This document shows positions 10,905 to 19,915 of a stretch of DNA of 64,000 bases, piece after piece (the stretch's first letter is position 1; every line of letters begins with the position of its first letter). The translations under genes were made by a program, and so were the position numbers. Location: the NCBI RefSeq assembly GCF_012911015.1, contig NZ_WVVV01000011.1:1-64000 (forward strand). The letters are read 5' to 3'. Under the pieces are notes generated by a model, which saw only the letters and a program-made list of their open reading frames with translations, was not told the origin of the DNA and made no database searches. This DNA is from Chelativorans sp. ZYF759 (GTDB taxonomy: Bacteria > Pseudomonadota > Alphaproteobacteria > Rhizobiales > Rhizobiaceae).

Positions 10905-12278
10905 ATGGACACAAAACCCGCGCCCTTCGTGCCGCCCGCGCCCCGGCCCAGGCAGAAGCCGCCCTCGACGCTGCAGATGCTGCGCATCGTCAACAAGAAC
11001 CCGCTCGAACTGTGGGGCGAGCCGTCCTACAACAAGCCCTGGATCTCGATCTCGACCGGCATCGGCGGACCGCTGGTGATCGCCAACGATCCCGGCCTGA
11101 TCCGCCACGTGCTGGTCGACAACGCCAAGAACTACAAGATGGCGAAGGTGCGCCAGAAGATCCTGCGCCCGATCCTGCGCGACGGGCTCCTGACCGCCGA
11201 GGGCCAGGTCTGGCGCCGTTCGCGCAAGGCCATGGCACCGGTCTTCACGCCGCGCAGCATCCACGGCTTCGCGCCCGCCATGCTCAGATGCACGGAGGCT
11301 TTCGCCGCGCGCTACGAGAATGCCGCCGGCCCGGTCGACGTGTCGCGCGACATGACGATGCTGACATTCGACATCCTCGCCGAGACGCTGTTTTCCGGCG
11401 AGATCGCCGGCGAGGCGGGCAGCTTTGCCCATCAGGTCGACCGGCTCTTCGAGACCATGGGCCGCGTCGACCCGCTCGACATCATCGGCGCGCCCGACTG
11501 GCTGCCGCGCATCACCCGCATCAGGGGGCGCGCATCGCTGGCCTTCTTCCGCCGCATCGTGGCCGAGACGATGGAGATGCGAAGGGGCAAGATGGAGGCC
11601 GATCCCCAATCCGTGCCGGAAGATTTCCTCACCCTGCTTCTCCGCGCAGAAGGCCCGGAAGGGCTGACGCGCGGCGAGGTCGAGGACAACATCATCACCT
11701 TCATCGGCGCCGGTCACGAGACCACGGCACGCGCGCTGGGCTGGGCGATCTACTGCCTCTCGCAGGCGCCCTGGGAACGCGAGCGGATCGAGGAGGAGAT
11801 CGACCGGGTGCTGCCAACCACCCCCGACCCGACCGATTGGCTTGACGCCATGCCGTTCACCCGCTCGGCCTTCGAGGAGGCGATGCGGCTTTATCCGCCG
11901 GCCCCCTCGATCAACCGCGAGGCGATCGAGCCCGACCGCTACGAGGATCTGGAGATCCGCAAGGGCGCGCAGATCCTGGTCATGCCCTGGACGGTCCACC
12001 GCCACCGTGCGCTCTGGGACCGGCCGGACGCCTTCATGCCCGAACGCTTCCATCCCGGAAACCGCGAGAAGCTGGATCGCTACCAGTACCTGCCCTTCGG
12101 CGCCGGCCCGCGCATCTGCATCGGCGCGCAATTCGCCATGCAGGAGGCGGTGATCGCTCTTGCCGTGCTGATGTCGCGCTTCCGGTTCGAAAGCCTGCCG
12201 GAGACCAAGCCGTGGCCGGTGCAGAAGCTCACCACCCAGCCGCAGGGCGGGCTTCCGATGAAGGTGGTGCGGCGCTAG
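10905..12278 (+). CDS. Cytochrome P450
   Basis: A 457-aa soluble haem monooxygenase. The I-helix oxygen-activation motif is GAGHETT (residues 268-274), the K-helix ExxR is in EEAMRLYPP, and the haem loop FGAGPRICIG places the cysteine ligand at residue 405. There is no membrane anchor; the N terminus is Pro-rich (PAPFVPPAPRPRQKPP). The ATG at 10905 is preferred over upstream starts because homology begins there. No ferredoxin or reductase gene lies nearby, so redox partners must come from elsewhere. The substrate is unknown. Confidence 0.92.
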   Translation: MDTKPAPFVPPAPRPRQKPPSTLQMLRIVNKNPLELWGEPSYNKPWISISTGIGGPLVIANDPGLIRHVLVDNAKNYKMAKVRQKILRPILRDGLLTAEGQVWRRSRKAMAPVFTPRSIHGFAPAMLRCTEAFAARYENAAGPVDVSRDMTMLTFDILAETLFSGEIAGEAGSFAHQVDRLFETMGRVDPLDIIGAPDWLPRITRIRGRASLAFFRRIVAETMEMRRGKMEADPQSVPEDFLTLLLRAEGPEGLTRGEVEDNIITFIGAGHETTARALGWAIYCLSQAPWERERIEEEIDRVLPTTPDPTDWLDAMPFTRSAFEEAMRLYPPAPSINREAIEPDRYEDLEIRKGAQILVMPWTVHRHRALWDRPDAFMPERFHPGNREKLDRYQYLPFGAGPRICIGAQFAMQEAVIALAVLMSRFRFESLPETKPWPVQKLTTQPQGGLPMKVVRR

Positions 12279-12290
12279 ATGTCCGGACAT
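12279..12290. promoter_or_regulatory. Palindrome overlapping the -35 region of the ParS/RES operon
   Basis: ATGTCCGGACAT is a perfect 12-bp palindrome directly after the P450 stop. Its last base is the first base of the putative -35, so a bound Xre-type antitoxin would block the promoter. This is the usual autoregulatory arrangement of such pairs. Confidence 0.45.
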
Positions 12291-12318
12291 TGATTTCCGT
12301 AGCAATCTGACATATCTT
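12290..12318 (+). promoter_or_regulatory. Sigma70-like promoter of the ParS/RES toxin-antitoxin operon
   Basis: TTGATT, a 17-bp spacer and TATCTT. The predicted transcription start, near 12325, lies three bases before the ATG at 12328. Translation is therefore either leaderless from there or begins at the ATG at 12349. Confidence 0.45.
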
Positions 12319-12327
12319 TGATTGCAC

Positions 12328-12726
12328 ATGAAATTGACAGGCGCAGCGATGTCTCTTGCCGAAGCCCGACAGCCGCAGACCGAACTCGTGATCGCCAAGG
12401 CGTTGCTGCGTGCTGCCGATCTGCTCGGCGTGACGGCGAAGGAACTGTCGCGCATCGTCGGCGTCTCCGAAGCGACTCTCTCCCGCCTCAAGCGAAACCC
12501 GTCCGACGCCGGCCGCCTCATCGGCAAGCCGCAGGAACTCGCACTGCTCTTCATCAGGCTCTACCGATCGCTGGATGCTATCCTGGGCGGCGACGATTCC
12601 GCCGCGCGCCGCTGGATGCGGGCCGACAACGCCGCCCTTGGGGCCCCGCCTCTCCAGCGTATACGCACCGTCGACGGACTGGCCCATGTCCTTGCCTATC
12701 TGGACGCCCGCCGCGCTCCGCTCTGA
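12328..12726 (+). CDS. Xre/MbcA/ParS-type antitoxin (DUF2384)
   Basis: A 132-aa antitoxin of the Xre/ParS family, or 125 aa if the ATG at 12349 is used. The N-terminal part contains a helix-turn-helix (TAKELSRIVGVSEATLSRLK). The C-terminal DUF2384 half ends in the typical toxin-binding segment around ARRWMRADNAALGAPPLQRI and VDGLAHVLAYLDA. The family neutralises RES-domain toxins and represses its own operon. It overlaps the toxin gene by 41 nt, indicating translational coupling. Confidence 0.88.
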   Translation: MKLTGAAMSLAEARQPQTELVIAKALLRAADLLGVTAKELSRIVGVSEATLSRLKRNPSDAGRLIGKPQELALLFIRLYRSLDAILGGDDSAARRWMRADNAALGAPPLQRIRTVDGLAHVLAYLDARRAPL

Positions 12727-13456
12727 AGCACGTGCCCGGTCGGGCTCGTGCTGGCGTCTGGTCGAGGCCCAGCACCGCGTCTCGACAATGAAACTTGTCG
12801 ACACGCTGGACGAGCAGGCCTTGCTCGAGGCCGAACTCGAGCGCACGAAGCCGCCTGTGCCGCCCGAGTGCCGGCACCTTCATTATCTCCTGGCCTCGCC
12901 CTTTCGCTACGGGCGCTACCCAGGCAATTCGCGCTTCCGGCGCGAGGGCTATACGCCCGGCGTCTTCTATGCCGGGGAAAAGGTCGAGACGGCGGTCGCG
13001 GAAACGGCCTTCTACCGGCTGCTCTTTTTCGCGGAGAGTCCGGACACCCCATGGCCAGCCAATCCGCTTGAGTTCACGGCCTTTTCGACACGCTTCGAAG
13101 CGGCTTTCGCCATTGACCTTACGGCTGAACCTCTGGCTGCCGACGCATCGGCCTGGACGCATCCGACCAGCTATGAGGCCTGCCTGACGCTCGCCGATGC
13201 GGCACGGGAGGCCGGCATCGAAGCGATCCGATACCGTTCGGTTCGTGATCCTCATGGCGGGGCCAATCTGGCTTTGCTGACCTGCCGTGCGTTCGCCGCA
13301 GGGCGGCCGTCGCAATACGCCACCTGGCGACTATCGCTGTCGGCGGCCGGGGTGGCGGCGCTCAGTGACCGGCCGGCCCAAGGACTGCAGTTCACGCTCG
13401 ACGGTTTCGCCGCCGACGCGCGCCTGTCCGTGCTCGCCAGCCGAAGGAAAGGCTGA
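12686..13456 (+). CDS. RES-domain toxin
   Basis: A 256-aa RES-family toxin. RES enzymes degrade or ADP-ribosylate with NAD+, as known for MbcT and ParT homologues. The RES core begins at WRLVEAQHRVST and includes RFRREGYTPGVFYAGEKVETAVAE, with the conserved Arg, Tyr and Glu positions, and later the SYEACLTLADAAREAG segment. The start at 12686 lies inside the antitoxin gene, the common arrangement. An internal ATG at 12788 is less likely because it would cut the RES strand. The pair lies between unrelated genes and may be a mobile acquisition. Confidence 0.85.
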   Translation: MSLPIWTPAALRSEARARSGSCWRLVEAQHRVSTMKLVDTLDEQALLEAELERTKPPVPPECRHLHYLLASPFRYGRYPGNSRFRREGYTPGVFYAGEKVETAVAETAFYRLLFFAESPDTPWPANPLEFTAFSTRFEAAFAIDLTAEPLAADASAWTHPTSYEACLTLADAAREAGIEAIRYRSVRDPHGGANLALLTCRAFAAGRPSQYATWRLSLSAAGVAALSDRPAQGLQFTLDGFAADARLSVLASRRKG

Positions 13457-13465
13457 GTTCCCGCC

Positions 13466-14293
13466 TCATACCATCGCAAAGACCCGTGCCAAGCCACCGG
13501 TGCCGTTCCTGACTTTCGGCGCGCCGACAACAAGCGTGGCGCCGGATGCCGGCAGTTCGCCCAGATTGGCGACGCATTCGATGCCGTAGCGCCCGCTCGG
13601 CAGCCAGGAATAGTGGACCGCGAAATCGGCCGAGGGGCCGTGGTCGAGCGACAGCGTGTCGACCGCGATGACGCGGGCGCCCGTTTCCGCCATCAGCATG
13701 TCGGTGGCTTCCGGATGAAAGCCCGGGAAATGCATGCCCCCATCGGCATCGGCATTGCGGAACATGTCGGTGTCGACATGGCGGTCCCAGCCAGACAGCA
13801 TGGCGATGCAGGCGCCCTCCGGGATGTCGCCATGCTCGGCGACCCAGGCGGCGATGTCGTCGGGTGTCACCTGCGCGTCCGGGTCGGCTTCGGCACGCTC
13901 GCGGATGTCGATGATGGCGAGCGGGCAGACCAGTTGCTCCACGGGAAGCTCGGCCACCGAAGCGCCGTCCTCGGAAAAGTGCAGCGGCGCGTCGATATGG
14001 GTGCCGACATGCTCTTCCATCGTCCAGATGTTGAGATTGTAGCCGTCCGACCCGATCTCGTATTTGGGTTCCATGAAGAACTGCTGCTCGCCGGCAAAGG
14101 TCGGAAAGGCCTCGTGCAGCTCGTGCGTCAGGTCGATGGCCCGCATGGGGCTCGCCGCCTGCGCGAAGAGCGGCCGCGGCGCGGCAGTGGCGGCAAGGGC
14201 GGCGGCGCCCGCAGCCACCGCGCTGCCCCGGAAGAAGTCACGCCGGCTCAGCATCCGCGACTTCACGCTCTCGACGACACAATGATGGCACAT
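13466..14293 (-). CDS. Tat-exported cyclase-family (kynurenine formamidase-like) hydrolase
   Basis: A 275-aa metal-dependent hydrolase of the cyclase family. A twin-arginine signal (LSRRDFFRGSAVAAGAAALA) ends at a LFAQA-type cleavage region near residue 47. The metal-binding motif HVGTHIDAPLHF (HxGTHxDxPxHF) and the downstream GFHPEATDML and DTLSLDHG segments identify the family. Relatives hydrolyse N-formylkynurenine, isatin or cyclic amides, but export to the periplasm argues against a tryptophan-catabolic role here. It is convergent with the RES toxin and appears monocistronic. Confidence 0.82.
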   Translation of the reverse strand: MCHHCVVESVKSRMLSRRDFFRGSAVAAGAAALAATAAPRPLFAQAASPMRAIDLTHELHEAFPTFAGEQQFFMEPKYEIGSDGYNLNIWTMEEHVGTHIDAPLHFSEDGASVAELPVEQLVCPLAIIDIRERAEADPDAQVTPDDIAAWVAEHGDIPEGACIAMLSGWDRHVDTDMFRNADADGGMHFPGFHPEATDMLMAETGARVIAVDTLSLDHGPSADFAVHYSWLPSGRYGIECVANLGELPASGATLVVGAPKVRNGTGGLARVFAMV

Positions 14294-14365
14294 GGTCCGC
14301 TCCTGGCTGGTTGTTGAAAAGCCAGAGTGATCCTCAAGTGCCGCTACGTAAAGCAGAAAATCGCC

Positions 14366-14743
14366 TCAGCGCCCGCCTTGGAAGATGTTCTCGACATGCA
14401 CGGGCCAGCGCCGCGGAAGCACCGCGACCAGATCGTAGCGGATCGAAAGCCTGCCATGGTCGGGCTGGCGCGAAAGCCACAGATCGCCGGCCGCCTCGAT
14501 GCGCCGCTGCGCCATGGGCGTGACGGCATCCATCGCTTGCGTGAGCGTCGGCCGCGCCTTGACCTCGACGATGGCGATCACGTCGCCGCGCCTGGCGATC
14601 AGGTCGATCTCGCCGAGCTTCGTGCGGAAGCGGCGCGCCAGGATGCGGTAGCCCTTGATGGAGAGCGCGAGCGCGGCCAGCCACTCGCCGCGATGGCCCC
14701 TGCCATGGGCGCGCCGGCGCCTGTGGGCGGCATCAGCCGGCAT
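14366..14743 (-). CDS. yraN: YraN family protein (UPF0102), endonuclease-like
   Basis: A 125-aa protein with a restriction-endonuclease-like fold. The core motif [21 protein letters not shown] carries the acidic residue plus the E-x-K pair, as in the UPF0102 family. The N terminus is strongly basic ([15 protein letters not shown]). It overlaps the rsmI end by 11 nt, the ordinary arrangement in many bacteria. The biochemical role is unproven; the fold suggests nucleic-acid processing. Confidence 0.87.
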   Translation of the reverse strand: MPADAAHRRRRAHGRGHRGEWLAALALSIKGYRILARRFRTKLGEIDLIARRGDVIAIVEVKARPTLTQAMDAVTPMAQRRIEAAGDLWLSRQPDHGRLSIRYDLVAVLPRRWPVHVENIFQGGR

Positions 14744-15626
14744 CGCCCTTGAGTTCCATCAGCCGGCGATAGAGATCGGCCTTCTTCGTGCCCGTCATGC
14801 GCGCCGCCTCTCCGGCAGCCCTCGAGGCCCCCATCTCGGCGGAAAGCGCCAGAAGCAGCCGGTCGGTGTCTTCCGCCGAGGCCGGCTCCTCCGCCAGTGG
14901 CGGACCGACGCAGACCACGATCTCGCCCTTCGGCGTGTCGGCCTCGGCGTAATGCGCGGCAAGGGCGGCGAGAGTGCCGCGCCGCGCTTCCTCGAAGGTC
15001 TTGGTCAGCTCCCGGCACACCGCGGCCGGCCTGTCGCCCAGCACCTCCGCCATGGAGCGCAGCGACGCCGCCAGCCGGCGCGGGGATTCGAAGAATACCA
15101 GCGTCCCGGGCACGGCCTTCAATTCATCGAGCCGCGTCCGGCGCTGGCCGTCCTTGGCAGACAGGAAGCCGGCGAAGAAGAAGGCGTCGCTCGGCAGGCC
15201 GGAAACGGCAAGCGCCGCCAGCACCGCTGAGGCTCCCGGAATCGGCACCACCCTGATGCCCGCCTCGATGGCGGCCTCGACCAGCCTGTGGCCGGGATCG
15301 GAGACGAGCGGCGTGCCGGCATCGGAGGCCAGCGCCACCGAGCGGCCGGCCGCAAGCTCGGCGATCAGTTTCGGCCCCGCGCTGTCTGCATTGTGCTCGT
15401 GATAGGCGCTGGCGCGGCGGCGGATGCCGTAGCGCTCCAGAAGCACCCGCGTGACGCGCGTGTCCTCGCAGGCCATCACGTCGGCGGCCGCCAGCACCTG
15501 CAGCGCACGGATGGTGATGTCGGAAAGATTGCCGATCGGCGTCGCCACCAGATAAAGCGCCGGCTCGAGCGGCGGGGCCGTGAACGCGCTCTGCCCGATG
15601 AGGAAGGTGGCGGGGCCGGCACTCAT
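14733..15626 (-). CDS. rsmI: 16S rRNA (cytidine1402-2'-O)-methyltransferase RsmI
   Basis: SAM-dependent methyltransferase that modifies C1402 in the decoding centre of 16S rRNA, 297 aa, close to the usual ~290. Motifs include [15 protein letters not shown] at the start, [29 protein letters not shown] and [15 protein letters not shown], all typical of the tetrapyrrole-methylase-like fold. Its ATG overlaps the vapC stop (ATGA), and yraN overlaps its 3' end. It is therefore probably read from the vapBC transcript as well as any internal promoter. Confidence 0.94.
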   Translation of the reverse strand: MSAGPATFLIGQSAFTAPPLEPALYLVATPIGNLSDITIRALQVLAAADVMACEDTRVTRVLLERYGIRRRASAYHEHNADSAGPKLIAELAAGRSVALASDAGTPLVSDPGHRLVEAAIEAGIRVVPIPGASAVLAALAVSGLPSDAFFFAGFLSAKDGQRRTRLDELKAVPGTLVFFESPRRLAASLRSMAEVLGDRPAAVCRELTKTFEEARRGTLAALAAHYAEADTPKGEIVVCVGPPLAEEPASAEDTDRLLLALSAEMGASRAAGEAARMTGTKKADLYRRLMELKGDAG

Positions 15627-16048
15627 GGCGTGCTCCAGGGATTGAGTGTTTCAAGCCCAAGGGAAGCGAAGTCGCGGAGGTTCCGCGTGACGAGATGCAG
15701 ATCATGAACCATCGCCGTGGCGGCCAGGAAGGCGTCCATGATGCTGAGTGCGTTCCCCTTGCGCTGGGAGTCGGCGACGATATCGCCCCATTGCAGCGAA
15801 ATCGGCTGGTCGACCGAAAGGATGCGTCCCGAAAACCTGGCGGGAAGCTGGTGGGCAAGCCAGGTGGCCAAGGCCTCGCGGCGCCTGCTTTCGGGGAGCA
15901 GCCGCACGCCCTTGCGGATTTCCGCCAGCGAAATGACGCTAATGAAGGTCCGGTCCTCATCGACCTCGTGCAGCCAGCGCAGCACCTGGTGATCGGGCTC
16001 GGGTCGGCGAACCTCCGACAGGACATTGGTATCGAGGAGGAAGCTCAC
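15623..16048 (-). CDS. vapC: PIN-domain toxin VapC
   Basis: A 141-aa PIN-domain ribonuclease toxin. The first acidic residue is in FLLDTNVLSEV; further acidic positions lie in ISLAEIRKGV, MDAFLAATA and TRNLRDF, giving the usual Asp/Glu quartet. The GTG start at 16048 overlaps the antitoxin stop (GTGA). Extending the frame upstream would only read through the antitoxin gene. Its stop overlaps the rsmI start, so toxin and housekeeping gene are coupled. VapC toxins cut tRNA or rRNA; the target here is unknown. Confidence 0.88.
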   Translation of the reverse strand: MSFLLDTNVLSEVRRPEPDHQVLRWLHEVDEDRTFISVISLAEIRKGVRLLPESRRREALATWLAHQLPARFSGRILSVDQPISLQWGDIVADSQRKGNALSIMDAFLAATAMVHDLHLVTRNLRDFASLGLETLNPWSTP

Positions 16049-16308
16049 AGCTTCACGTCGCGGGGCATCTCGCGCGATCGCTCGATTTCGATCTCGGATC
16101 CGCGCAAGGGAGAGGCCAGCAGAAATTCGGCCAGCGATCCCTTTCGGTCCGTCTTGCGGCCCCACTCCTCGGGGGAGACCAGCACAGCGGCGGGCTTGCC
16201 GTTGCGCGTGATCATCTGGGGCTCGCTTCCGGCGCGCTCCACCACTTCTGAAAAGCGCGCCTTGGCGTCGGCGATGCTCCAGGACGTCGGTTTCCCGTCT
16301 GCGCTCAT
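16045..16308 (-). CDS. vapB: Phd/YefM-type antitoxin (VapB partner of VapC)
   Basis: An 87-aa antitoxin. The N-terminal WSIADAKARFSEVVERA and ITRNGKPAAVLVSPEEW match the Phd/YefM DNA-binding fold. The C-terminal part (EIEIERSREMPRDVKL) would bind the toxin. The ATG at 16308 is chosen over one at 16335 because GGAGGTGGCGGCACG lies immediately before it. Phd-type antitoxins normally repress their own operon. The pair is inserted between hemW and rsmI. Confidence 0.85.
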   Translation of the reverse strand: MSADGKPTSWSIADAKARFSEVVERAGSEPQMITRNGKPAAVLVSPEEWGRKTDRKGSLAEFLLASPLRGSEIEIERSREMPRDVKL

Positions 16309-16376
16309 CGTGCCGCCACCTCCAAGAATGACCATCTTGACTATAAATGGTCGCGGCCCACCCGAAAAGCCATGTG

Positions 16377-17534
16377 TCAGCTCGCCAGATCGGCCACCAC
16401 GGCGTCGAGCACGATCATGCCGGCGGGCGTGGCACGCAGGGCGTGGTTGCCAACGGGGGCGACCAGCTCCTCGTCCTGCAGCGCGGCGATGCGCCTGTTG
16501 GACAGTGGCCGGCCCGACAGCGCCTCGTAGCGCGCCAGGTCGATGCCCTCGACGAGCCTCAGCCCCATCAGGAGATATTCGTCCGCCTCTTCCGAGCGCG
16601 TCAGCACTTCGCCGCCGGTGATGCCGTTGCCGCGCGCCTCCACCAGATTGGCCCAGGTCTCCGGCATTCTCTCGGTGAAGGTCACGACGCGCCGCCCATC
16701 CTCGATGAAGCGGCCATGGGCGCCCGGTCCGACGCCGACATATTCGCCATAGCGCCAGTAGACCAGATTGTGCTGGCTCTCGGCTCCAGGCCTGGCGTGG
16801 TTGGAGATCTCGTAGGCCGGCAGGCCATGGGCGGCGCTAACCTCCTGCGTCAGCCGGTAAAGCTCGGCCGCGTGATCGGGGTCGGGGATGGGGATCTTGC
16901 CGGCCGCATGCAGCGCGTGGAAGGGCGTGCCTTCCTCGATGGTGAGTTGATAGAGCGACAGATGGTCGGCGGCATGGCCGATCGCCGCTTCGAGTTCCGC
17001 CTGCCAGGCTTCGAGCGTCTGTCCCGGCCTCGCATAGATCAGGTCGAAGGAAAGGCGCGGGAAGGTCTCGCGCGCCAGCCGGATCGCGTGCAGTGCCTGT
17101 TCGACCGAATGCAGCCGGCCGAGGAAGCGCAGATCCGTATCGTTGAGGGCCTGGACGCCCAGCGAGACGCGGTTGACGCCGGCGTCGCGGTAGCCCGCGA
17201 AGCGCTCCGCCTCCACGGAAGAGGGATTGGCTTCGAGCGTCACCTCGATGCCGGCCGGCACCGTCCAGTTGGCGGCAACGGCCTCGAGCACCGCGCCCAC
17301 CGTTTCGGGCTTCATCAGCGACGGTGTTCCGCCGCCCAGAAAGATCGAGGTAACGGTACGCGGGCCGGTGCGTTGCCGCATCGACGCCATTTCGCGCGCG
17401 AAAGCGGCGGCGAAGCGTTCCTGGTCGACGGCGCCGTGGCGCACATGGGAATTGAAGTCGCAATAGGGGCACTTGGCCGCGCAGAACGGCCAGTGGATGT
17501 AAACGCCGAAACCCGGATCTCGCGACGCGTTCAT
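16377..17534 (-). CDS. hemW: Radical SAM haem chaperone HemW (coproporphyrinogen III oxidase-like)
   Basis: A 385-aa radical-SAM protein. The iron-sulfur motif CAAKCPYC (CX3CX2C) follows [18 protein letters not shown] and [33 protein letters not shown] are diagnostic of the HemN/HemW group. HemW lacks the extra cysteine of true HemN and inserts haem into target proteins. The tail carries a winged-helix HemN_C domain ([17 protein letters not shown]). Its ATG overlaps the rdgB stop (ATGA). Confidence 0.93.
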   Translation of the reverse strand: MNASRDPGFGVYIHWPFCAAKCPYCDFNSHVRHGAVDQERFAAAFAREMASMRQRTGPRTVTSIFLGGGTPSLMKPETVGAVLEAVAANWTVPAGIEVTLEANPSSVEAERFAGYRDAGVNRVSLGVQALNDTDLRFLGRLHSVEQALHAIRLARETFPRLSFDLIYARPGQTLEAWQAELEAAIGHAADHLSLYQLTIEEGTPFHALHAAGKIPIPDPDHAAELYRLTQEVSAAHGLPAYEISNHARPGAESQHNLVYWRYGEYVGVGPGAHGRFIEDGRRVVTFTERMPETWANLVEARGNGITGGEVLTRSEEADEYLLMGLRLVEGIDLARYEALSGRPLSNRRIAALQDEELVAPVGNHALRATPAGMIVLDAVVADLAS

Positions 17535-18166
17535 GCCTGTTCCAGCACCGCGTCCGAAAACAGCGCGAAGGAGCGGGCGCGGTGCGACAGCGGCTTGGTC
17601 AACCCGTGCTTTTCGGACGGCTCCATCTCGCCGAAGCTACGCTCATGCCCGTCGGGCTGGAAGACCGGATCGTACCCGAATCCCTTTTCGCCGCGCGGCG
17701 GCCAGACCAGCGTACCGTCGACCTCGCCGCGGAAATATTCCGCGTGCCCGTCGGGCCAGGCCAGGCAGAGCACGGAGACGAACCGGCCGGTTCGCTGTGA
17801 GGGATCAGTTGCTCCGACAGCCTGCAGCTTCTCTTCGGTCAGCGCCATGGCGTGGCCGAAATCGCGGCTGCCATCGGGCATCGTGGCCCAGTCGGCCGTG
17901 TAGACGCCGGGCGCGCCATCGAGCGCGTCGACGGCCAGCCCCGAATCGTCGGCAAGCGCGGGCAGGCCGGTGGCGGCGGCCGCGGCGAAGGCCTTTAGAT
18001 AGGCGTTTTCCTCGAAGGTCGTGCCGGTCTCGTCGGGCTCCGGCAGGCCGTATTCGGCGGCCGAGCGCGCCTCCAGGCCGTAAGGCGCGATCATTTCGGC
18101 GATCTCGACGAGCTTGCCCTTGTTGTGGCTGGCCACGACCAGCTTCCTGCCTTCGAGCTTGCGCAT
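17531..18166 (-). CDS. rdgB: XTP/dITP diphosphatase (Ham1/RdgB)
   Basis: A 211-aa house-cleaning pyrophosphatase that removes ITP, dITP and XTP. The N-terminal [36 protein letters not shown] and [12 protein letters not shown] are the signature blocks, and [10 protein letters not shown] closes the protein. The start is either the ATG at 18166, one base inside the VOC stop, or a GTG at 18169. It is coupled to the VOC gene before it and to hemW after it. Confidence 0.94.
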   Translation of the reverse strand: MRKLEGRKLVVASHNKGKLVEIAEMIAPYGLEARSAAEYGLPEPDETGTTFEENAYLKAFAAAAATGLPALADDSGLAVDALDGAPGVYTADWATMPDGSRDFGHAMALTEEKLQAVGATDPSQRTGRFVSVLCLAWPDGHAEYFRGEVDGTLVWPPRGEKGFGYDPVFQPDGHERSFGEMEPSEKHGLTKPLSHRARSFALFSDAVLEQA

Positions 18167-18576
18167 CACAGTCCCCAGATCTTCGGATTGGCGAATTCGA
18201 TCGAATTGCCCGACGGGTCACGGAAATAGATCGAGCGCCCGCCCTTGGGCCATTCGAACTCGGATTCGATTGCCACGCCGTGCTCGGCGAGATGCTGCTT
18301 CCAGCGGTCGATCTCTTCCTCGGTGGCGCGAAAACAGACATGCCCTTCGCCGCGCATGCCATGGGGCGGCACGGGCAGTTTCGCGTCGGGTGCCGGCGGC
18401 GTGGCGGTCTCGGCCGGATTGAAGATCAGCAGGACGCCGTCTCCGCAGCGGAAGAAGACGTGGCGATCGCCGACCCGGCTCAGGCGCTCGAGGCCGAGCA
18501 CGTCGTGGTAGAAGGCCTCCGCCGCATCCAGGTCTTCGGCGTAGAGCGCGGTTTCGAGGATGCCGGTCGGCGTCAT
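18166..18576 (-). CDS. VOC-family (glyoxalase/bleomycin-resistance fold) protein
   Basis: A 136-aa vicinal-oxygen-chelate protein with a single betaalphabetabetabeta pair: [25 protein letters not shown] at the start and the metal-site strand [18 protein letters not shown] at the end. Candidate metal ligands are the His in GEGHVCF and the Glu in IEFAN. Relatives include fosfomycin-resistance enzymes and dioxygenases; the substrate is unknown. It lies between rph and rdgB, 6 nt after rph and overlapping rdgB, so it belongs to their transcript. Confidence 0.88.
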   Translation of the reverse strand: MTPTGILETALYAEDLDAAEAFYHDVLGLERLSRVGDRHVFFRCGDGVLLIFNPAETATPPAPDAKLPVPPHGMRGEGHVCFRATEEEIDRWKQHLAEHGVAIESEFEWPKGGRSIYFRDPSGNSIEFANPKIWGL

Positions 18577-18582
18577 GATCGC

Positions 18583-19299
18583 CTAGCCGATTGCCATTTT
18601 CTGCAGGTCGACAAGCCGGGCGATGCCGTCCTTGGCGAGCTTGAGCAGGGCCGAAAACTCTTCCTCGGAGAAGGGTGCGCCTTCCGCCGTGCCCTGGATT
18701 TCCACGATGCCGCCCGTGCCCGTCATGACGAAATTGGCGTCGGTCTCGGCCGTGGAATCCTCGTCGTAGTCGAGGTCGATCACTGGCTGGCCCTGGTGGA
18801 TGCCGCAGGAGATCGCCGCGACATGGTCCTTCACGACGCGCGAGACCGAGGCCATCTGCCGGGCCTCCATCCACGAGAGGCAATCATGCAGCGCGATGAA
18901 GCCGCCGGTGATCGCCGCCGTGCGCGTGCCGCCATCGGCCTGGATGACGTCGCAATCGACCGTGATCTGCTTTTCGCCCAGCGCCTGAAGGTCGCAGACG
19001 GCGCGCAGCGAGCGCCCGATCAGCCGCTGGATTTCCAGCGTGCGCCCGCCCTGCTTGCCGCTTGAGGCTTCGCGACGCATGCGCTCGCCGGTGGCGCGCG
19101 GCAACATGCCGTACTCGGCCGTCACCCAGCCCTTGCCGGAATTGCGCAGCCATGGCGGCACCCGTTCTTCGAGGCTTGCCGTGCAGAGCACATGGGTATG
19201 GCCGAACTTGACCAGGCAGGAACCTTCGGCATGGCGCGATACGCCGCGTTCGAAGGACACGGCCCGCATTTCGTCGGGCTGGCGTTTGGATGGGCGCAT
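18583..19299 (-). CDS. rph: Ribonuclease PH
   Basis: Phosphorolytic 3'-5' exoribonuclease for tRNA 3'-end maturation, 238 aa. The N-terminal [62 protein letters not shown] and the [19 protein letters not shown] block are canonical. The ATG at 19299 fits the usual RNase PH start; the open frame upstream has no family similarity. First gene of the leftward rph-VOC-rdgB-hemW set, with about 290 bp to the divergent cold-shock gene. Confidence 0.96.
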   Translation of the reverse strand: MRPSKRQPDEMRAVSFERGVSRHAEGSCLVKFGHTHVLCTASLEERVPPWLRNSGKGWVTAEYGMLPRATGERMRREASSGKQGGRTLEIQRLIGRSLRAVCDLQALGEKQITVDCDVIQADGGTRTAAITGGFIALHDCLSWMEARQMASVSRVVKDHVAAISCGIHQGQPVIDLDYDEDSTAETDANFVMTGTGGIVEIQGTAEGAPFSEEEFSALLKLAKDGIARLVDLQKMAIG

Positions 19300-19536
19300 A
19301 TGTGCTCGCTCTGGCTCTGAATCGCGTATGGCTGCGCTTCTAACGCTCCTGTCGGCGGGTGGCAAAGGGAAATGGGCAGGAGGGATCGTCCGGCGCTCCC
19401 GCGGCTTATTTTGCAGCCGGCCTTGTTTCGGACACGAGAAACAACTATGTTCCAGTCATCGATCTTGCTTGACGAACTTTGTTACCGCGCTTCGGCGCCC
19501 GACGATCTTCCTAACAATATCGATCTGAACCGTTTG

Positions 19537-19554
19537 CCGGTCGAAATCGACCGG
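19537..19554 (+). promoter_or_regulatory. Hairpin in the leader of the cold-shock gene
   Basis: CCGGTCG-AAAT-CGACCGG is a perfect 7-bp stem with a 4-nt loop, 36 nt before the cold-shock ATG. The whole region 19300-19590 separates rph from the cold-shock gene. It also holds a 43-codon frame, 19447-19578, with no recognisable relatives. Long structured leaders are usual for cold-shock mRNAs, so a thermoregulatory role is plausible but unproven. Confidence 0.4.
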
Positions 19555-19590
19555 TGGACATTTTCGTTTGTCGATTGAAAGGATATCGTC

Positions 19591-19800
19591 ATGACTACTG
19601 GTACCGTGAAGTTCTTCAATTCCACCAAGGGTTACGGCTTCATTCAGCCCGACGATGGCGCAACGGACGTTTTCGTCCACATCTCCGCCGTCGAACGCGC
19701 TGGCATGCACAGCCTGACCGAAGGTCAGAAGGTCAGCTTCGAAATCGTCCAGGACAAGCGTTCTGGCAAGAATGCCGCGGAGAATCTCCAGGCTGCATGA
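19591..19800 (+). CDS. Cold-shock protein, CspA family
   Basis: A 69-aa single cold-shock domain. RNP1 reads KGYGFIQ and RNP2 DVFVHIS, with the usual TGTVKFFN start and a basic C terminus. Such proteins melt mRNA secondary structure. GAAAGGATATCGTC precedes the ATG. A strong intrinsic terminator follows within 90 nt, so this is a short, separate transcript. Whether it is cold-induced cannot be read from the sequence. Confidence 0.95.
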   Translation: MTTGTVKFFNSTKGYGFIQPDDGATDVFVHISAVERAGMHSLTEGQKVSFEIVQDKRSGKNAAENLQAA

Positions 19801-19861
19801 ATGCTCATCTTCGATGTGTGACCACGGATGTACTGGCACCATCTAGAGGATGAACCGGAGA

Positions 19862-19887
19862 GGTCGGGCGCAGGCCCGGCCTTTTTT
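19862..19887 (+). terminator. Intrinsic terminator after the cold-shock gene
   Basis: GGTCGGGC-GCAG-GCCCGGCC forms an 8-bp stem with one G-U pair and is followed by six T residues. It lies 62 nt after the stop and 29 nt before the next start. Confidence 0.8.
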
Positions 19888-19915
19888 CGTTTCTGCCTGA
19901 TTGAAAGGAGCCGTC

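Noticed and set aside
19447-19578. A 43-codon frame in the leader of the cold-shock gene
   Set aside because: Start lacks a clear ribosome binding site and the peptide has no recognisable relatives; more likely part of a structured leader.
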